Positions 1-6,880 of a stretch of 54,718 bases of DNA are shown in pieces. The position numbers were made by a program, and so were the translations under genes. Position 1 is the stretch's first letter. Every line of letters starts with the position of its first letter. Origin of the DNA: Nocardioides sp. (GTDB taxonomy: Bacteria > Actinomycetota > Actinomycetes > Propionibacteriales > Nocardioidaceae); the NCBI RefSeq assembly GCF_016462705.1, contig NZ_JAEMSS010000003.1:1-54718 (forward strand), written 5' to 3'. A model generated the notes under the pieces. That model saw only the letters and a list, made by a program, of their open reading frames with translations, made no database searches and had not been told where the DNA came from.

Positions 1-2142
1 GGCGTGCTGGCCGGCCACCGCCAGGCGCGCCCCCGGCCGGTCGTGCCCCCACCCGTGCGGGAGGGAGACGACGCCCTGCTTGATCCCGTCGGTGAGCTCG
101 ACCGGCACCTCCACACTGCCTCGCGACGACGTCACCCGGGCCAGGCGCGTGTCCGCGACCCCGCACCGCTCGGCGTCGGCCGGGTGCATCAACAGCGTGC
201 AGCGGTCCCGGCCCTTCATCAGCGCGGGGACGTTGTGCATCCAGGAGTTGTTGGAGCGCAGGTGCCGGCGGCTGGTCAGGACCAGACCGCCCTCGTTCCG
301 GTCCAGGCGCGCGGCGAGCCGCGGGAGGTCGTCGGTGATGTAGTCCGGCGCCAGCACGACCTTGCCCGACTCGGTCGCGATCACCTCGGCCAGCCTCGGC
401 ACCATCGGGCCGAGGTCGACGCCGTGCGGGCTGTCCTTGACCTGCTGGAGGGTGAGACCGCCGGGCGCCTCGCCGTAGCGGTCCCCGAACGGACCGGTCC
501 GGAGGGTGAGGTCGAGCAGCCGCTCGGGCCCGCCCTCGTCGTACTGCTCCCGCAGCGAGGGCCCGTCGAGTCCCTGCATCATCGCCAGGACGTCGAAGAA
601 GCCGTCGTCGATGGCGGCCACGTCGACGTCGGCCATCGGCTGGCCGAGGCAGGCTCCGGCCAGCCGGATGAGGACCTCCCACTCCCGCGGCCGGTCCGGG
701 TCGGGCGGGAAGACGGGCGCGGAGTAGTTCGCCCCACTGCCGACCGCGAACTGCCAGATGAGGTCGTCGTGGTGCGCCTGCTCGAGCGCCGACAGCCCCG
801 GCAGGATGACGTCGGCGTGCCGCGTCGTCTCGTTGACCCAGTTGTCGACGCTGATCATGCAGTCCAGGCCGGGCAGGGCGGCGTCGAGACGGTCGCCCTC
901 GGGGGTCGACAGCACCGGGTTGCCCGCAACCGTGATGAGGGCGCGGATCTGCCCCGGGCCCGGGGTGCTGATCTCCTCGTGCAGGCAGGAGACCGGGACG
1001 TGGCCGAGGACCTCGGGGACGCCGCGCACCCGGCTCCGCCAGCGGCCGAAGTTGGCCGCGCCGCCGTCGAGCCCCTCCATCGGCAGCGTGCTGACCGACC
1101 AGGCCGCGGCCCGGGGGAACATCAGCCCGCCGGGGGCGTCGAAGTGCCGGGTGAGGATGTTGACGACGTCGACCAGCCAGCTGGCGAGGGTGCCGAACTC
1201 CTGGTTGCACAGCCCGATCCGGCCGTAGACCACCGCCCGCTCGGTCCCCGCGAGCTCGTGGGCGAGGTCGCGGATCCGGTCGGCGTCGATGCCGGTGACC
1301 CCCGCGACCCGCTCGGGCGTCCAGTCGGCGCTGAGCTCCCGGAGCCGGTCGACGCCGTCCACGAGCTCGGCGATCGTCCCGAGGTCGACGAGCTCGTCGG
1401 CGAACAGCACCTGCACCACCGCCAGCAGCAGCGCGGCGTCCGTGCCCGGGGTGACCGGCAGCCACTCGTCGGCCTTGTCCGCGGTCCCGGTGCGCCGCGG
1501 GTCGACCACGACGACCCGGCCACCGCGCTTGCGGATGCCGGTGATCTCGCCCATCAGGTCCGGGCAGGCGAGGAGCGACCCCTGCGACGCCGACGGGTTG
1601 GCGCCCATGATGACGAACAGGTCGGTGCGCTGGACGTCGGGCACCGGGATCGACCACATCCCGCCGTACATCAGGTGTGCGCCGACGTTCTTGGGCCACT
1701 GGTCGACCACGCCGGGGGAGTAGATCATCGGGATCCCCGACATCCCGATCAGGATCCCGACGTAGCGGCTCAGGTCGAACGCGTGGGCGAGCGGGTTGCC
1801 GACGTACGCCGTGACCGCACCGATCCCGTGCTCCGCAACGACCGGCAGGAGCAGCTCGGAGCACCGGGCGAAGGCCTCCTCCCAGGTGGCCTCGTGGAGC
1901 TCCCCGTCGGTCCCGCGGACCAGCGGCGCCCGGAGCCGGTCCGGGTCCTCGTGCAGGGCGCCGAGCGTCGTCCCCTTGGGGCAGATGTGGCCCCTCGACC
2001 AGACGTCGTCACGGTCCGGCTCGATCCGCTCGACCCGGGCGTCGGGTCCGGTGCCGATCGTGTGGACCTTGAGGCCGCACATGGCCTCGCAGAGCGGGCA
2101 GGTGCGCAGGTGGACGGCCCGGTCGGCCTGATCCGTGGTCAT
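1..2142 (-). CDS. Molybdopterin-dependent oxidoreductase (formate dehydrogenase/MopB family), C-terminus cut by window edge
   Basis: The minus-strand frame is open from the window edge to an ATG at 2142 (714 codons present). The N-terminus carries the MopB iron-sulfur motif, with cysteines at residues 15, 18, 22 and 54 (CPLCEAMC, then GHICPKG), which binds one 4Fe-4S cluster. A molybdopterin domain follows (MGANPSASQG, VVVVDPRRTGTA). The last visible residues (RLAVAGQHA) resemble the end of the C-terminal MopB_CT domain, so probably only a few dozen residues are missing. The family moves electrons to or from small substrates such as formate or S/N-oxides; the substrate cannot be read here. 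It is divergent from moaA, which makes its cofactor. The ATG lies 6 bases after a TAGCCT box, so the mRNA is probably leaderless. The 732-aa plus-strand ORF over this gene is a shadow. Confidence 0.9.
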   Translation of the reverse strand, partial: MTTDQADRAVHLRTCPLCEAMCGLKVHTIGTGPDARVERIEPDRDDVWSRGHICPKGTTLGALHEDPDRLRAPLVRGTDGELHEATWEEAFARCSELLLPVVAEHGIGAVTAYVGNPLAHAFDLSRYVGILIGMSGIPMIYSPGVVDQWPKNVGAHLMYGGMWSIPVPDVQRTDLFVIMGANPSASQGSLLACPDLMGEITGIRKRGGRVVVVDPRRTGTADKADEWLPVTPGTDAALLLAVVQVLFADELVDLGTIAELVDGVDRLRELSADWTPERVAGVTGIDADRIRDLAHELAGTERAVVYGRIGLCNQEFGTLASWLVDVVNILTRHFDAPGGLMFPRAAAWSVSTLPMEGLDGGAANFGRWRSRVRGVPEVLGHVPVSCLHEEISTPGPGQIRALITVAGNPVLSTPEGDRLDAALPGLDCMISVDNWVNETTRHADVILPGLSALEQAHHDDLIWQFAVGSGANYSAPVFPPDPDRPREWEVLIRLAGACLGQPMADVDVAAIDDGFFDVLAMMQGLDGPSLREQYDEGGPERLLDLTLRTGPFGDRYGEAPGGLTLQQVKDSPHGVDLGPMVPRLAEVIATESGKVVLAPDYITDDLPRLAARLDRNEGGLVLTSRRHLRSNNSWMHNVPALMKGRDRCTLLMHPADAERCGVADTRLARVTSSRGSVEVPVELTDGIKQGVVSLPHGWGHDRPGARLAVAGQHA

Positions 2143-2148
2143 GGCGGG

Positions 2149-2154
2149 AGGCTA
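2149..2154 (-). promoter_or_regulatory. Putative -10 box TAGCCT of the molybdopterin oxidoreductase gene
   Basis: TAGCCT reads on the minus strand, 6 bases before the ATG at 2142. This is the leaderless geometry repeated throughout the window. No good -35 is visible. Confidence 0.5.
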
Positions 2155-2159
2155 GCGGA

Positions 2160-2179
2160 GTTCCATCAGTTGATGGAAC
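2160..2179. promoter_or_regulatory. 20-bp palindromic operator candidate
   Basis: GTTCCATCAGTTGATGGAAC has perfect 9-bp arms (GTTCCATCA/TGATGGAAC) around GT. It sits just upstream of the -10 of the oxidoreductase gene, in its spacer and -35 zone, and about 40 bp before the moaA -10. A dimeric regulator bound here could block the oxidoreductase promoter. No regulator gene is directly adjacent; the nearest is the MarR gene after moaA. Confidence 0.6.
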
Positions 2180-2218
2180 ATCTGCGACCGGTCGGCCCGT
2201 GACCAGCCGGGCGGCACC

Positions 2219-2224
2219 TACAGT
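2219..2224 (+). promoter_or_regulatory. Putative -10 box TACAGT of moaA
   Basis: TACAGT ends 6 bases before the moaA ATG at 2231, so transcription should start at or next to the start codon (leaderless). Confidence 0.5.
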
Positions 2225-2230
2225 GGGTCC

Positions 2231-3220
2231 ATGCAGCTGACGGACCGCTACGGACGCGTGGCCACGGACCTGCGCGTCTCGCTCACCGACCGCTGCAACC
2301 TGCGCTGCTCCTACTGCATGCCGGAGGAAGGTCTCGACTGGCTGCAGAAGGAGACGCTGCTCACCGACGACGAGGTCGTCCGGCTGATCCGCATCGGTGT
2401 CGAGCTCCTGGGCATCACCGAGGTGCGCTTCACCGGCGGCGAGCCGCTGCTGCGCCGCGGGCTGGCCGACATCGTGCGGCGTACGGCGGCGCTCCAGCCG
2501 CGCCCCGAGACGTCCCTGACCACCAACGCGCTCGGGCTCGCCCGCACCGCGGCGACGCTCGCCCAGGCAGGGCTCGACCGGGTCAACGTCAGCCTCGACA
2601 CCATCCGCCGCGACACGTTCCGGGAGATCACTCTCCGCGACCGCCTGGACGACGTCCTCGAGGGGCTCGCGGCGGCCAAGGCCGCCGGCCTGGGGCCGGT
2701 CAAGGTCAACGCCGTCCTGCTTCGCGGCGTCAACGACGACCAGGCGGGCGAGCTGCTGGGCTGGTGCCTGGCGCACGGCTACGACCTGCGCTTCATCGAG
2801 CAGATGCCTCTCGACGCCCAGCACGGGTGGGACCGGGACGCGATGGTGACCGCGGAGGAGATCCTCGCGGCACTGCAGACCCGCTACACCCTGACGCCCG
2901 CTCGGGAGCCCCGGGGCAGCGCGCCCGCCGAGCTCTGGGCGGTGGACGGCGGTCCGGCCACGGTCGGCGTCATCGCCTCGGTGACCCGGCCCTTCTGCGG
3001 CGACTGCGACCGGGTGCGGCTCACCGCCGACGGTCAGGTCCGCAACTGCCTGTTCGCCCGAGACGAGTCCGACCTGCGCTCGGCGATGCGGGACGGCGCC
3101 GACGACCAGGAGATCGCCGACCGCTGGGTGATCGCGATGCGCGGCAAGCTCCCCGGGCACGGCATCGACGACCCGACGTTCCTCCAGCCCGACCGGCCGA
3201 TGTCGGCCATCGGGGGCTAG
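2231..3220 (+). CDS. moaA: GTP 3',8-cyclase MoaA (molybdenum cofactor biosynthesis)
   Basis: This 329-residue radical-SAM enzyme catalyses the first step of molybdopterin synthesis, turning GTP into 3',8-cyclo-7,8-dihydro-GTP, the substrate of MoaC. The radical-SAM cluster motif CNLRCSYC gives cysteines 22, 26 and 29. The second 4Fe-4S cluster motif near the end is FCGDCDRVRL followed by RNC (cysteines about 256, 259 and 273). The protein ends in the Gly-Gly needed for activity (SAIGG), and the length is normal. It is divergent from a molybdoenzyme gene, which fits cofactor supply, but no other moa gene is in the window. The palindrome CTAG at 3217-3220 supplies both its stop and that of the convergent MarR gene. 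Confidence 0.97.
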   Translation: MQLTDRYGRVATDLRVSLTDRCNLRCSYCMPEEGLDWLQKETLLTDDEVVRLIRIGVELLGITEVRFTGGEPLLRRGLADIVRRTAALQPRPETSLTTNALGLARTAATLAQAGLDRVNVSLDTIRRDTFREITLRDRLDDVLEGLAAAKAAGLGPVKVNAVLLRGVNDDQAGELLGWCLAHGYDLRFIEQMPLDAQHGWDRDAMVTAEEILAALQTRYTLTPAREPRGSAPAELWAVDGGPATVGVIASVTRPFCGDCDRVRLTADGQVRNCLFARDESDLRSAMRDGADDQEIADRWVIAMRGKLPGHGIDDPTFLQPDRPMSAIGG

Positions 3221-3648
3221 TCCTCCGACTCGCGGACGAGCTCCTCGAGGAGCCGGCGCAGGGTAGCGGTGTCCTCGGGTCCGAGCCTGGCCGACCAGCC
3301 TGCCTCGACCTTCTCCACGACCGGGCGACCGAGGTCGACCAGCCGGCGCCCCAGGGGGGAGATGGTGACGATCCGGCCCCGCGCGTCGGCCGGGTCGGGC
3401 ACGCGCTGCACGTAGCCGCGTCGCTCCAGCTGGTCCACGATGGAGCCCAGGGTCTGCTTGCTGACCTGCGCCGCGCGGGCGAGGTCCGACATCCGGGTTC
3501 CCTGCGGGCCGATGCGCTGGAAGACGCGGGCCTGGCTGATCGGCAGGTCATGGCCCTGCGCCCGCAGCTCGTCGAGCACCGCCGACTCCATCGCCCGGTA
3601 GGGGATGAAGAGGAGCAGCCCCAGGTTGAGGGTCGACGGGTCGGTCAC
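3217..3648 (-). CDS. MarR-family transcriptional regulator
   Basis: The product is a 143-residue winged-helix regulator of MarR type. Residues about 45-110 hold the DNA-binding region (MSDLARAAQVSKQTLGSIVDQL, then the DPADARGR wing), flanked by dimerisation helices. The ORF track starts at an ATG at 3663, but AAGGAGA lies 5 bases before the GTG at 3648, so that start is preferred. It diverges from a DinB/maleylpyruvate-isomerase-like gene. The short gap between them holds two copies of a GTCCGA-N3-TCGGAC inverted repeat, which suggests it represses itself and the neighbour. Its ligand is unknown. Its 3' end overlaps moaA by three bases. Confidence 0.9.
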   Translation of the reverse strand: MTDPSTLNLGLLLFIPYRAMESAVLDELRAQGHDLPISQARVFQRIGPQGTRMSDLARAAQVSKQTLGSIVDQLERRGYVQRVPDPADARGRIVTISPLGRRLVDLGRPVVEKVEAGWSARLGPEDTATLRRLLEELVRESED

Positions 3649-3657
3649 GGCTTCTCC

Positions 3658-3686
3658 TTGCATCAGTCCGAAACTCGGACCATAGT
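3658..3686 (+). promoter_or_regulatory. Putative promoter of the DinB-like gene with operator in the spacer
   Basis: A weak -35 TTGCAT (3658-3663) and a -10 CATAGT (3681-3686) are 17 bases apart. The first MarR operator copy fills this spacer, a common repressor position. The matches to consensus are modest. Confidence 0.35.
3666..3680. promoter_or_regulatory. MarR operator copy 1, GTCCGAAACTCGGAC
   Basis: Perfect inverted repeat with 6-bp arms and a 3-base spacer, in the gap between the divergent MarR and DinB-like genes. Confidence 0.6.
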
Positions 3687-3687
3687 A

Positions 3688-3702
3688 GTACGAGGTTCGG
3701 AC
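3688..3702. promoter_or_regulatory. MarR operator copy 2, GTACGAGGTTCGGAC
   Basis: Second copy of the same motif with one arm mismatch. Its centre is 22 bp from copy 1, about two helical turns, so two dimers could bind on the same face of DNA. Confidence 0.55.
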
Positions 3703-3715
3703 AAGTGGAGGCGCT

Positions 3716-4369
3716 GTGGAGGATGACGAGTACTGGGAGCTCGTGACCGGGCTTCGTCAGCGCATCGCCGACCAGCTGGAGACCCTGTCGGCAGCGGACT
3801 GGGACGTCCCCTCACTGTGCGAAGGCTGGCGCGTGCGCGACGTCGCCGGTCACCTGTCGATCATCCCCACCGTGACCACGCGCGAGCTGGTGGCGGCCAT
3901 GCCGCGGGCCGGCTTCAACCTGCATCGGGTCAACACGCTGATCGCGCGTCGCTACGGGTCTGTGGAGCCGGCCGTGATCGTGGCGCGCATCCGCGACCAT
4001 GCGCACGACCGCACCACGGCCAAGGCCCTCGACACGGCGGACTCGTTGTTCGACCTGGTGGTCCACGGTCAGGACATGTTCCTGCCACTGGGACAGCGCT
4101 TCGAGGTGGAGGCCGATGCCGCGGTGGCCGGTCTCGAGCGGGTCTGGTCGATGGGTTGGCCCTTCCGGGCCGGCCGACGCTGGGGCCACGTGACGCTCAC
4201 GGCCACGGACGGCGAGTGGAGCGCCGGCCACGGGCCGGAGATCCGAGGTCCCGCGGTCGCCCTGTTGCTGCTCCTGACCGGCCGGGTCGAGGCGGCGACC
4301 CCGCGGCTGGAGGGCCCAGGGCTCAGACTGAGCGGTCCACGCCGGACTCGTGCGGCACGGCCCCGATGA
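3716..4369 (+). CDS. Maleylpyruvate isomerase/DinB-like family protein (mycothiol-dependent type)
   Basis: This 217-residue protein has the N-terminal metal-binding helical domain of the actinobacterial DinB/MDMPI superfamily: the LCEGWRVRDVAGHL segment near residue 40 and the VVHGQDM segment near residue 117 supply the usual histidines. Members bind a divalent metal, and some use mycothiol as cofactor; the substrate of this one is unknown. The GTG start follows GGAGG by 4 bases. It is divergent from, and probably controlled by, the MarR regulator. Its last 47 bases overlap the convergent zinc-ribbon gene, and the Arg-rich tail (RRTRAARPR) lies in that overlap. Confidence 0.82.
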   Translation: MEDDEYWELVTGLRQRIADQLETLSAADWDVPSLCEGWRVRDVAGHLSIIPTVTTRELVAAMPRAGFNLHRVNTLIARRYGSVEPAVIVARIRDHAHDRTTAKALDTADSLFDLVVHGQDMFLPLGQRFEVEADAAVAGLERVWSMGWPFRAGRRWGHVTLTATDGEWSAGHGPEIRGPAVALLLLLTGRVEAATPRLEGPGLRLSGPRRTRAARPR

Positions 4370-4529
4370 GGAAGCCCCGGGCGCCCAGGAAGTCCGACAG
4401 CGACTGCCGGTGGTCCGCGCAGGCCAGCCACACCTTGCGACGCTCAGGCGTGTGCAGCCTGGGGTTGTTCCAGAGCAGCGCCCAGGCGGCGTCCTGCTGG
4501 CAGCCCTTGGCGGAGCAGATCTCCGTCAC
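4323..4529 (-). CDS. Small zinc-ribbon-like conserved actinobacterial protein
   Basis: This 68-residue protein has a CSAKGC pair near the N-terminus and a later CADHR, a probable Cys/His metal site. Between them lies the conserved core ALLWNNPRLHTPERRKVW. I recognise this as a small protein widespread in actinobacteria and sometimes annotated as acetone-carboxylase-like; its function is unknown. The ORF track extends it to 134 residues, but the conserved part begins at the GTG at 4529, which is preceded by GGGAGG. It overlaps the 3' end of the convergent DinB-like gene by 47 bases. Confidence 0.75.
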   Translation of the reverse strand: MTEICSAKGCQQDAAWALLWNNPRLHTPERRKVWLACADHRQSLSDFLGARGFLIGAVPHESGVDRSV

Positions 4530-4570
4530 CCGGGACCTCCCGAGGTCGGTACGGACAGGGGGGAGGACAT

Positions 4571-4615
4571 GAAAAGTGGTGCCGGCCAACCACGGGGAGA
4601 GCTGTCCGGCACCAC
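4571..4615 (-). terminator. Rho-independent terminator candidate after the DUF3099 gene
   Basis: On the minus strand a perfect 10-bp stem (GTGGTGCCGG/CCGGCACCAC, 20-base loop) is followed directly by TTTTC. It lies about 55 bases after the DUF3099 stop and just upstream of the zinc-ribbon gene. The loop is long and the T run short, so strength is uncertain. It is the only intrinsic-terminator-like hairpin I found in the window. Confidence 0.5.
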
Positions 4616-4671
4616 ACCGACCGAGGACGAACCTGGTCGGCCTCCCAAGTCTTGCACGCGCGGCGGTGAAG

Positions 4672-5034
4672 TCAACTCCGAGTGTGGCCGGGACGTTGAC
4701 TGCTCTGGACCGCTGCCTGGGTGGCACCGCTTCCGGGCCCCAGCTCGGGTCGGCCGAACGCGCTGTCGAGCAGGCTGAAGCCGTCCCCGCGCCGGCTCGT
4801 CGCGTTGGCCATGACGACCGCGACGTAGGGCAGGACCAGCGCGCCGACGATGAGGATCGGCCACAGCCAGTGGATCCCGGCGAGGGAGGCGAGGATGGCG
4901 CCGACGAAGCAGAGCGTGCGCAGGCTCATCGAGAGCAGGTAGCGCCGTTGGCGCACCGCGATGTCCGCGTTGCGGCTCTCGGCGGCCGTGGTGATGCGGA
5001 CGGCGTCCTGCTGGTCGCTCCGCTCCCGGGCCAT
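4672..5034 (-). CDS. DUF3099 family membrane protein
   Basis: This 120-residue protein has a hydrophilic start (MARERSDQQDAVRITTA), two adjacent membrane helices (about residues 35-52 and 55-75), a conserved RRYLLSMSLRTLCFVGA segment and a polar tail. This matches the small DUF3099 family of actinobacteria, whose function is unknown. The ATG at 5034 was chosen over the ORF-track start because it begins the family-like sequence and lies 6 bases after TACAGT. It is divergent from dodecin, with 43 bases between the two start codons. Confidence 0.8.
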   Translation of the reverse strand: MARERSDQQDAVRITTAAESRNADIAVRQRRYLLSMSLRTLCFVGAILASLAGIHWLWPILIVGALVLPYVAVVMANATSRRGDGFSLLDSAFGRPELGPGSGATQAAVQSSQRPGHTRS

Positions 5035-5040
5035 GGGGCA

Positions 5041-5046
5041 ACTGTA
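5041..5046 (-). promoter_or_regulatory. Putative -10 box TACAGT of the DUF3099 gene
   Basis: Minus-strand TACAGT, 6 bases before the ATG at 5034; the mRNA is likely leaderless. Confidence 0.5.
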
Positions 5047-5064
5047 CGTCGGTGCCTGTCGGCC

Positions 5065-5070
5065 TAGGCT
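5065..5070 (+). promoter_or_regulatory. Putative -10 box TAGGCT of the dodecin gene
   Basis: TAGGCT ends 7 bases before the ATG at 5078, giving a leaderless transcript if used. Confidence 0.5.
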
Positions 5071-5077
5071 GGCGCGC

Positions 5078-5290
5078 ATGACGAACAGGACCTACCGCGT
5101 GACCGAGATCGTGGGGACCTCCCCGGAGGGCCTCGAGCAGGCCATCCACAACGGCGTCGAGCGCGCCGCCAAGACGCTGCGGCACTGTGACTGGTTCGAG
5201 GTCACCGAGGTCCGCGGCCAGGTCAAGGACGGCAAGGTCAACCACTTCCAGGTCGGGCTCAAGATCGGTTTCCGGCTCGAGGACGACTGA
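5078..5290 (+). CDS. Dodecin (flavin-binding dodecamer)
   Basis: This 70-residue protein fits dodecin over its full length: TYRVTEIVGTSPEGLEQAI, the NGVERAAKTLRH helix, WFEVTEVRGQ and HFQVGLKIGFRLED. Dodecins form hollow cytoplasmic dodecamers that store or buffer flavin (FMN in many actinobacteria) and may bind coenzyme A. The ORF-track start lies far upstream inside the divergent gene. The ATG at 5078 begins the family sequence and sits 7 bases after TAGGCT. It precedes fabG, but that gene seems to have its own promoter. Confidence 0.95.
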   Translation: MTNRTYRVTEIVGTSPEGLEQAIHNGVERAAKTLRHCDWFEVTEVRGQVKDGKVNHFQVGLKIGFRLEDD

Positions 5291-5319
5291 CCCGTTTCGG
5301 CCTACCCGGCGGTAGTCGA

Positions 5320-5325
5320 TAGCGT
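5320..5325 (+). promoter_or_regulatory. Putative -10 box TAGCGT of fabG
   Basis: TAGCGT ends 7 bases before the GTG at 5333 (leaderless geometry). Confidence 0.45.
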
Positions 5326-5332
5326 CGCCGGA

Positions 5333-6043
5333 GTGAGCGAACCGAGATCCATCCTGGTCACCGGCGGCAACCGGGGCATCGGGCGCGCGATCGCCGAGGC
5401 GTTCGTCGAGCTCGGCGACAAGGTCGCCGTGACGACCCGCAACGGCGGAGCGCCCGACGGCACCCTCGACGTGCGCTGCGACATCACCGACCCGGACGCG
5501 GTCGAGGCGGCGTTCGCCCAGGTCGAGGAGGCGCACGGACCGGTCGAGGTCCTGGTCGCCAACGCCGGGATCACCAAGGACACGCTGCTGCTGCGGATGT
5601 CCGAGGACGACTGGGCCTCGGTCATCGACACCAACCTCACCGGCTCCTACCGGCTCGCCAAGCGCGCCTCGAAGGGGATGCTCCGGCTCAAGCGCGGCCG
5701 CATCGTCTTCGTCTCCTCGGTCGTCGGGCTGCTGGGCTCGGCCGGCCAGGTCAACTACGCCGCGTCGAAGTCCGGCCTGGTGGGGATGGCGCGCTCGATC
5801 GCCCGCGAGCTGGGGTCCCGCTCGATCACGGCCAACGTGGTGGCTCCCGGGTTCGTCGAGACCGACATGACGGGCGTGCTCACGGACGACCAGAAGGCAG
5901 CGATCAAGACACAGGTGCCGCTCGGGCGGTACGCCGCCCCGGAGGAGGTCGCCGCCGCGGTGACCTGGCTGGCCGGCGACGGCGCGGCGTACGTGACCGG
6001 GGCCGTGATCCCGGTCGACGGCGGACTCGGAATGGGGCACTGA
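5333..6043 (+). CDS. fabG: 3-oxoacyl-ACP reductase FabG (MabA-like)
   Basis: This 236-residue classical SDR has the NADPH-binding motif TGGNRGIGRA at the N-terminus, the NAG motif (VANAGIT) and the catalytic Ser (SSVVG) with YAASK as Tyr/Lys. It should reduce 3-oxoacyl-ACP in each round of fatty acid elongation. Three bases separate it from the enoyl-ACP reductase gene. This is the same order as mabA-inhA in mycobacteria, which supports the fatty-acid role over other SDR functions. The GTG start is favoured by the TAGCGT box 7 bases upstream and by the lack of a good Shine-Dalgarno sequence. Confidence 0.93.
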   Translation: MSEPRSILVTGGNRGIGRAIAEAFVELGDKVAVTTRNGGAPDGTLDVRCDITDPDAVEAAFAQVEEAHGPVEVLVANAGITKDTLLLRMSEDDWASVIDTNLTGSYRLAKRASKGMLRLKRGRIVFVSSVVGLLGSAGQVNYAASKSGLVGMARSIARELGSRSITANVVAPGFVETDMTGVLTDDQKAAIKTQVPLGRYAAPEEVAAAVTWLAGDGAAYVTGAVIPVDGGLGMGH

Positions 6044-6046
6044 CCG

Positions 6047-6829
6047 ATGACCAGCTCAACAGGCATCCTCGAAGGCAAGCGCATCCTGGTCGCGGGCGTG
6101 ACCATGGACAGCTCGATCGGCTTCGCGGCCGCGAAGTACGCCCAGGAGCAGGGCGCCACCGTCCTGATCTCCAACTTCGGCCGCGCGCTGGGCATCACCC
6201 GGCGGATCGCGAAGCGGCTCCCGACCGAGCCGCCGGTGCTGGAGCTGGACGTCACCGACGACGACCACCTGGCCGGTCTCGCCGACCAGGTCCGCGAGCA
6301 CGTCGACGGGTTGGACGGCGTGGTCCACTCGATCGCGTTCGGCAACCCCGAGACGCTGCTCGGCGGCAAGTTCCTCACCGGCCCGTGGCCCGACGTCGCG
6401 CAGGCCGTCCAGGTGTCGGCGTACTCGCTGAAGTCGCTGACCGAGGCCTGCCGGCCACTGATGTCGAGTGGCGGCTCGGTGGTCGGCCTGACCTTCGACG
6501 CCACCGTCGCGTGGCCGGCGTACGACTGGATGGGCGTGGCCAAGGCCGCACTCGAGTCCACGTCGCGCTACCTCGCCCGCGACCTCGGTCCCGAGGGCAT
6601 CCGGGTCAACCTGGTCTCCGCGGGACCGCTCAAGACGCTCGCCGCCAAGGCGATCCCGGGGTTCGAGGACCTGGAGACGATGTGGAGCGGCCGCGCCCCG
6701 CTCGGCTGGGACAACACCGACCAGGAGCCGACCGCCAAGGCGGTCTGCGCGCTGCTCTCGGACCTCTTCCCGGCGACGACCGGCGAGATCGTGCACGTCG
6801 ACGGCGGCCTGCACGCGATGGGGGCCTGA
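6047..6829 (+). CDS. fabI: Enoyl-ACP reductase, InhA/FabI type
   Basis: This 260-residue divergent SDR carries the InhA signature: VTMDSSIGF in the NADH site, VHSIAFGNPE, and a Phe/Tyr/Lys catalytic set in TFDATVAWPAYDWMGVAK (Tyr-x6-Lys spacing). It performs the last reduction of each elongation cycle, from trans-2-enoyl-ACP to acyl-ACP with NADH. It follows fabG by three bases and is surely co-transcribed with it. In mycobacteria the orthologue is the target of isoniazid and ethionamide adducts. The length is close to InhA (269), and nothing looks damaged. Confidence 0.95.
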   Translation: MTSSTGILEGKRILVAGVTMDSSIGFAAAKYAQEQGATVLISNFGRALGITRRIAKRLPTEPPVLELDVTDDDHLAGLADQVREHVDGLDGVVHSIAFGNPETLLGGKFLTGPWPDVAQAVQVSAYSLKSLTEACRPLMSSGGSVVGLTFDATVAWPAYDWMGVAKAALESTSRYLARDLGPEGIRVNLVSAGPLKTLAAKAIPGFEDLETMWSGRAPLGWDNTDQEPTAKAVCALLSDLFPATTGEIVHVDGGLHAMGA

Positions 6830-6867
6830 GGTCGCGACCGAGGTGTCGAGACGTGCGGTCCTGTCGG

Positions 6868-6873
6868 TAGCGT
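6868..6873 (+). promoter_or_regulatory. Putative -10 box TAGCGT of the CphA-like Mur ligase gene
   Basis: TAGCGT ends 7 bases before the GTG at 6881. The gene can therefore be transcribed independently of fabG-fabI, whose stop is 51 bases before that GTG. Confidence 0.45.
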
Positions 6874-6880
6874 TCCGCCG

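Noticed and set aside
4-2202. 732-aa plus-strand ORF
   Set aside because: It is the antisense shadow of the molybdopterin oxidoreductase; composition is Arg/Pro/Asp/Val-rich with no domain, while the minus frame has all MopB motifs.
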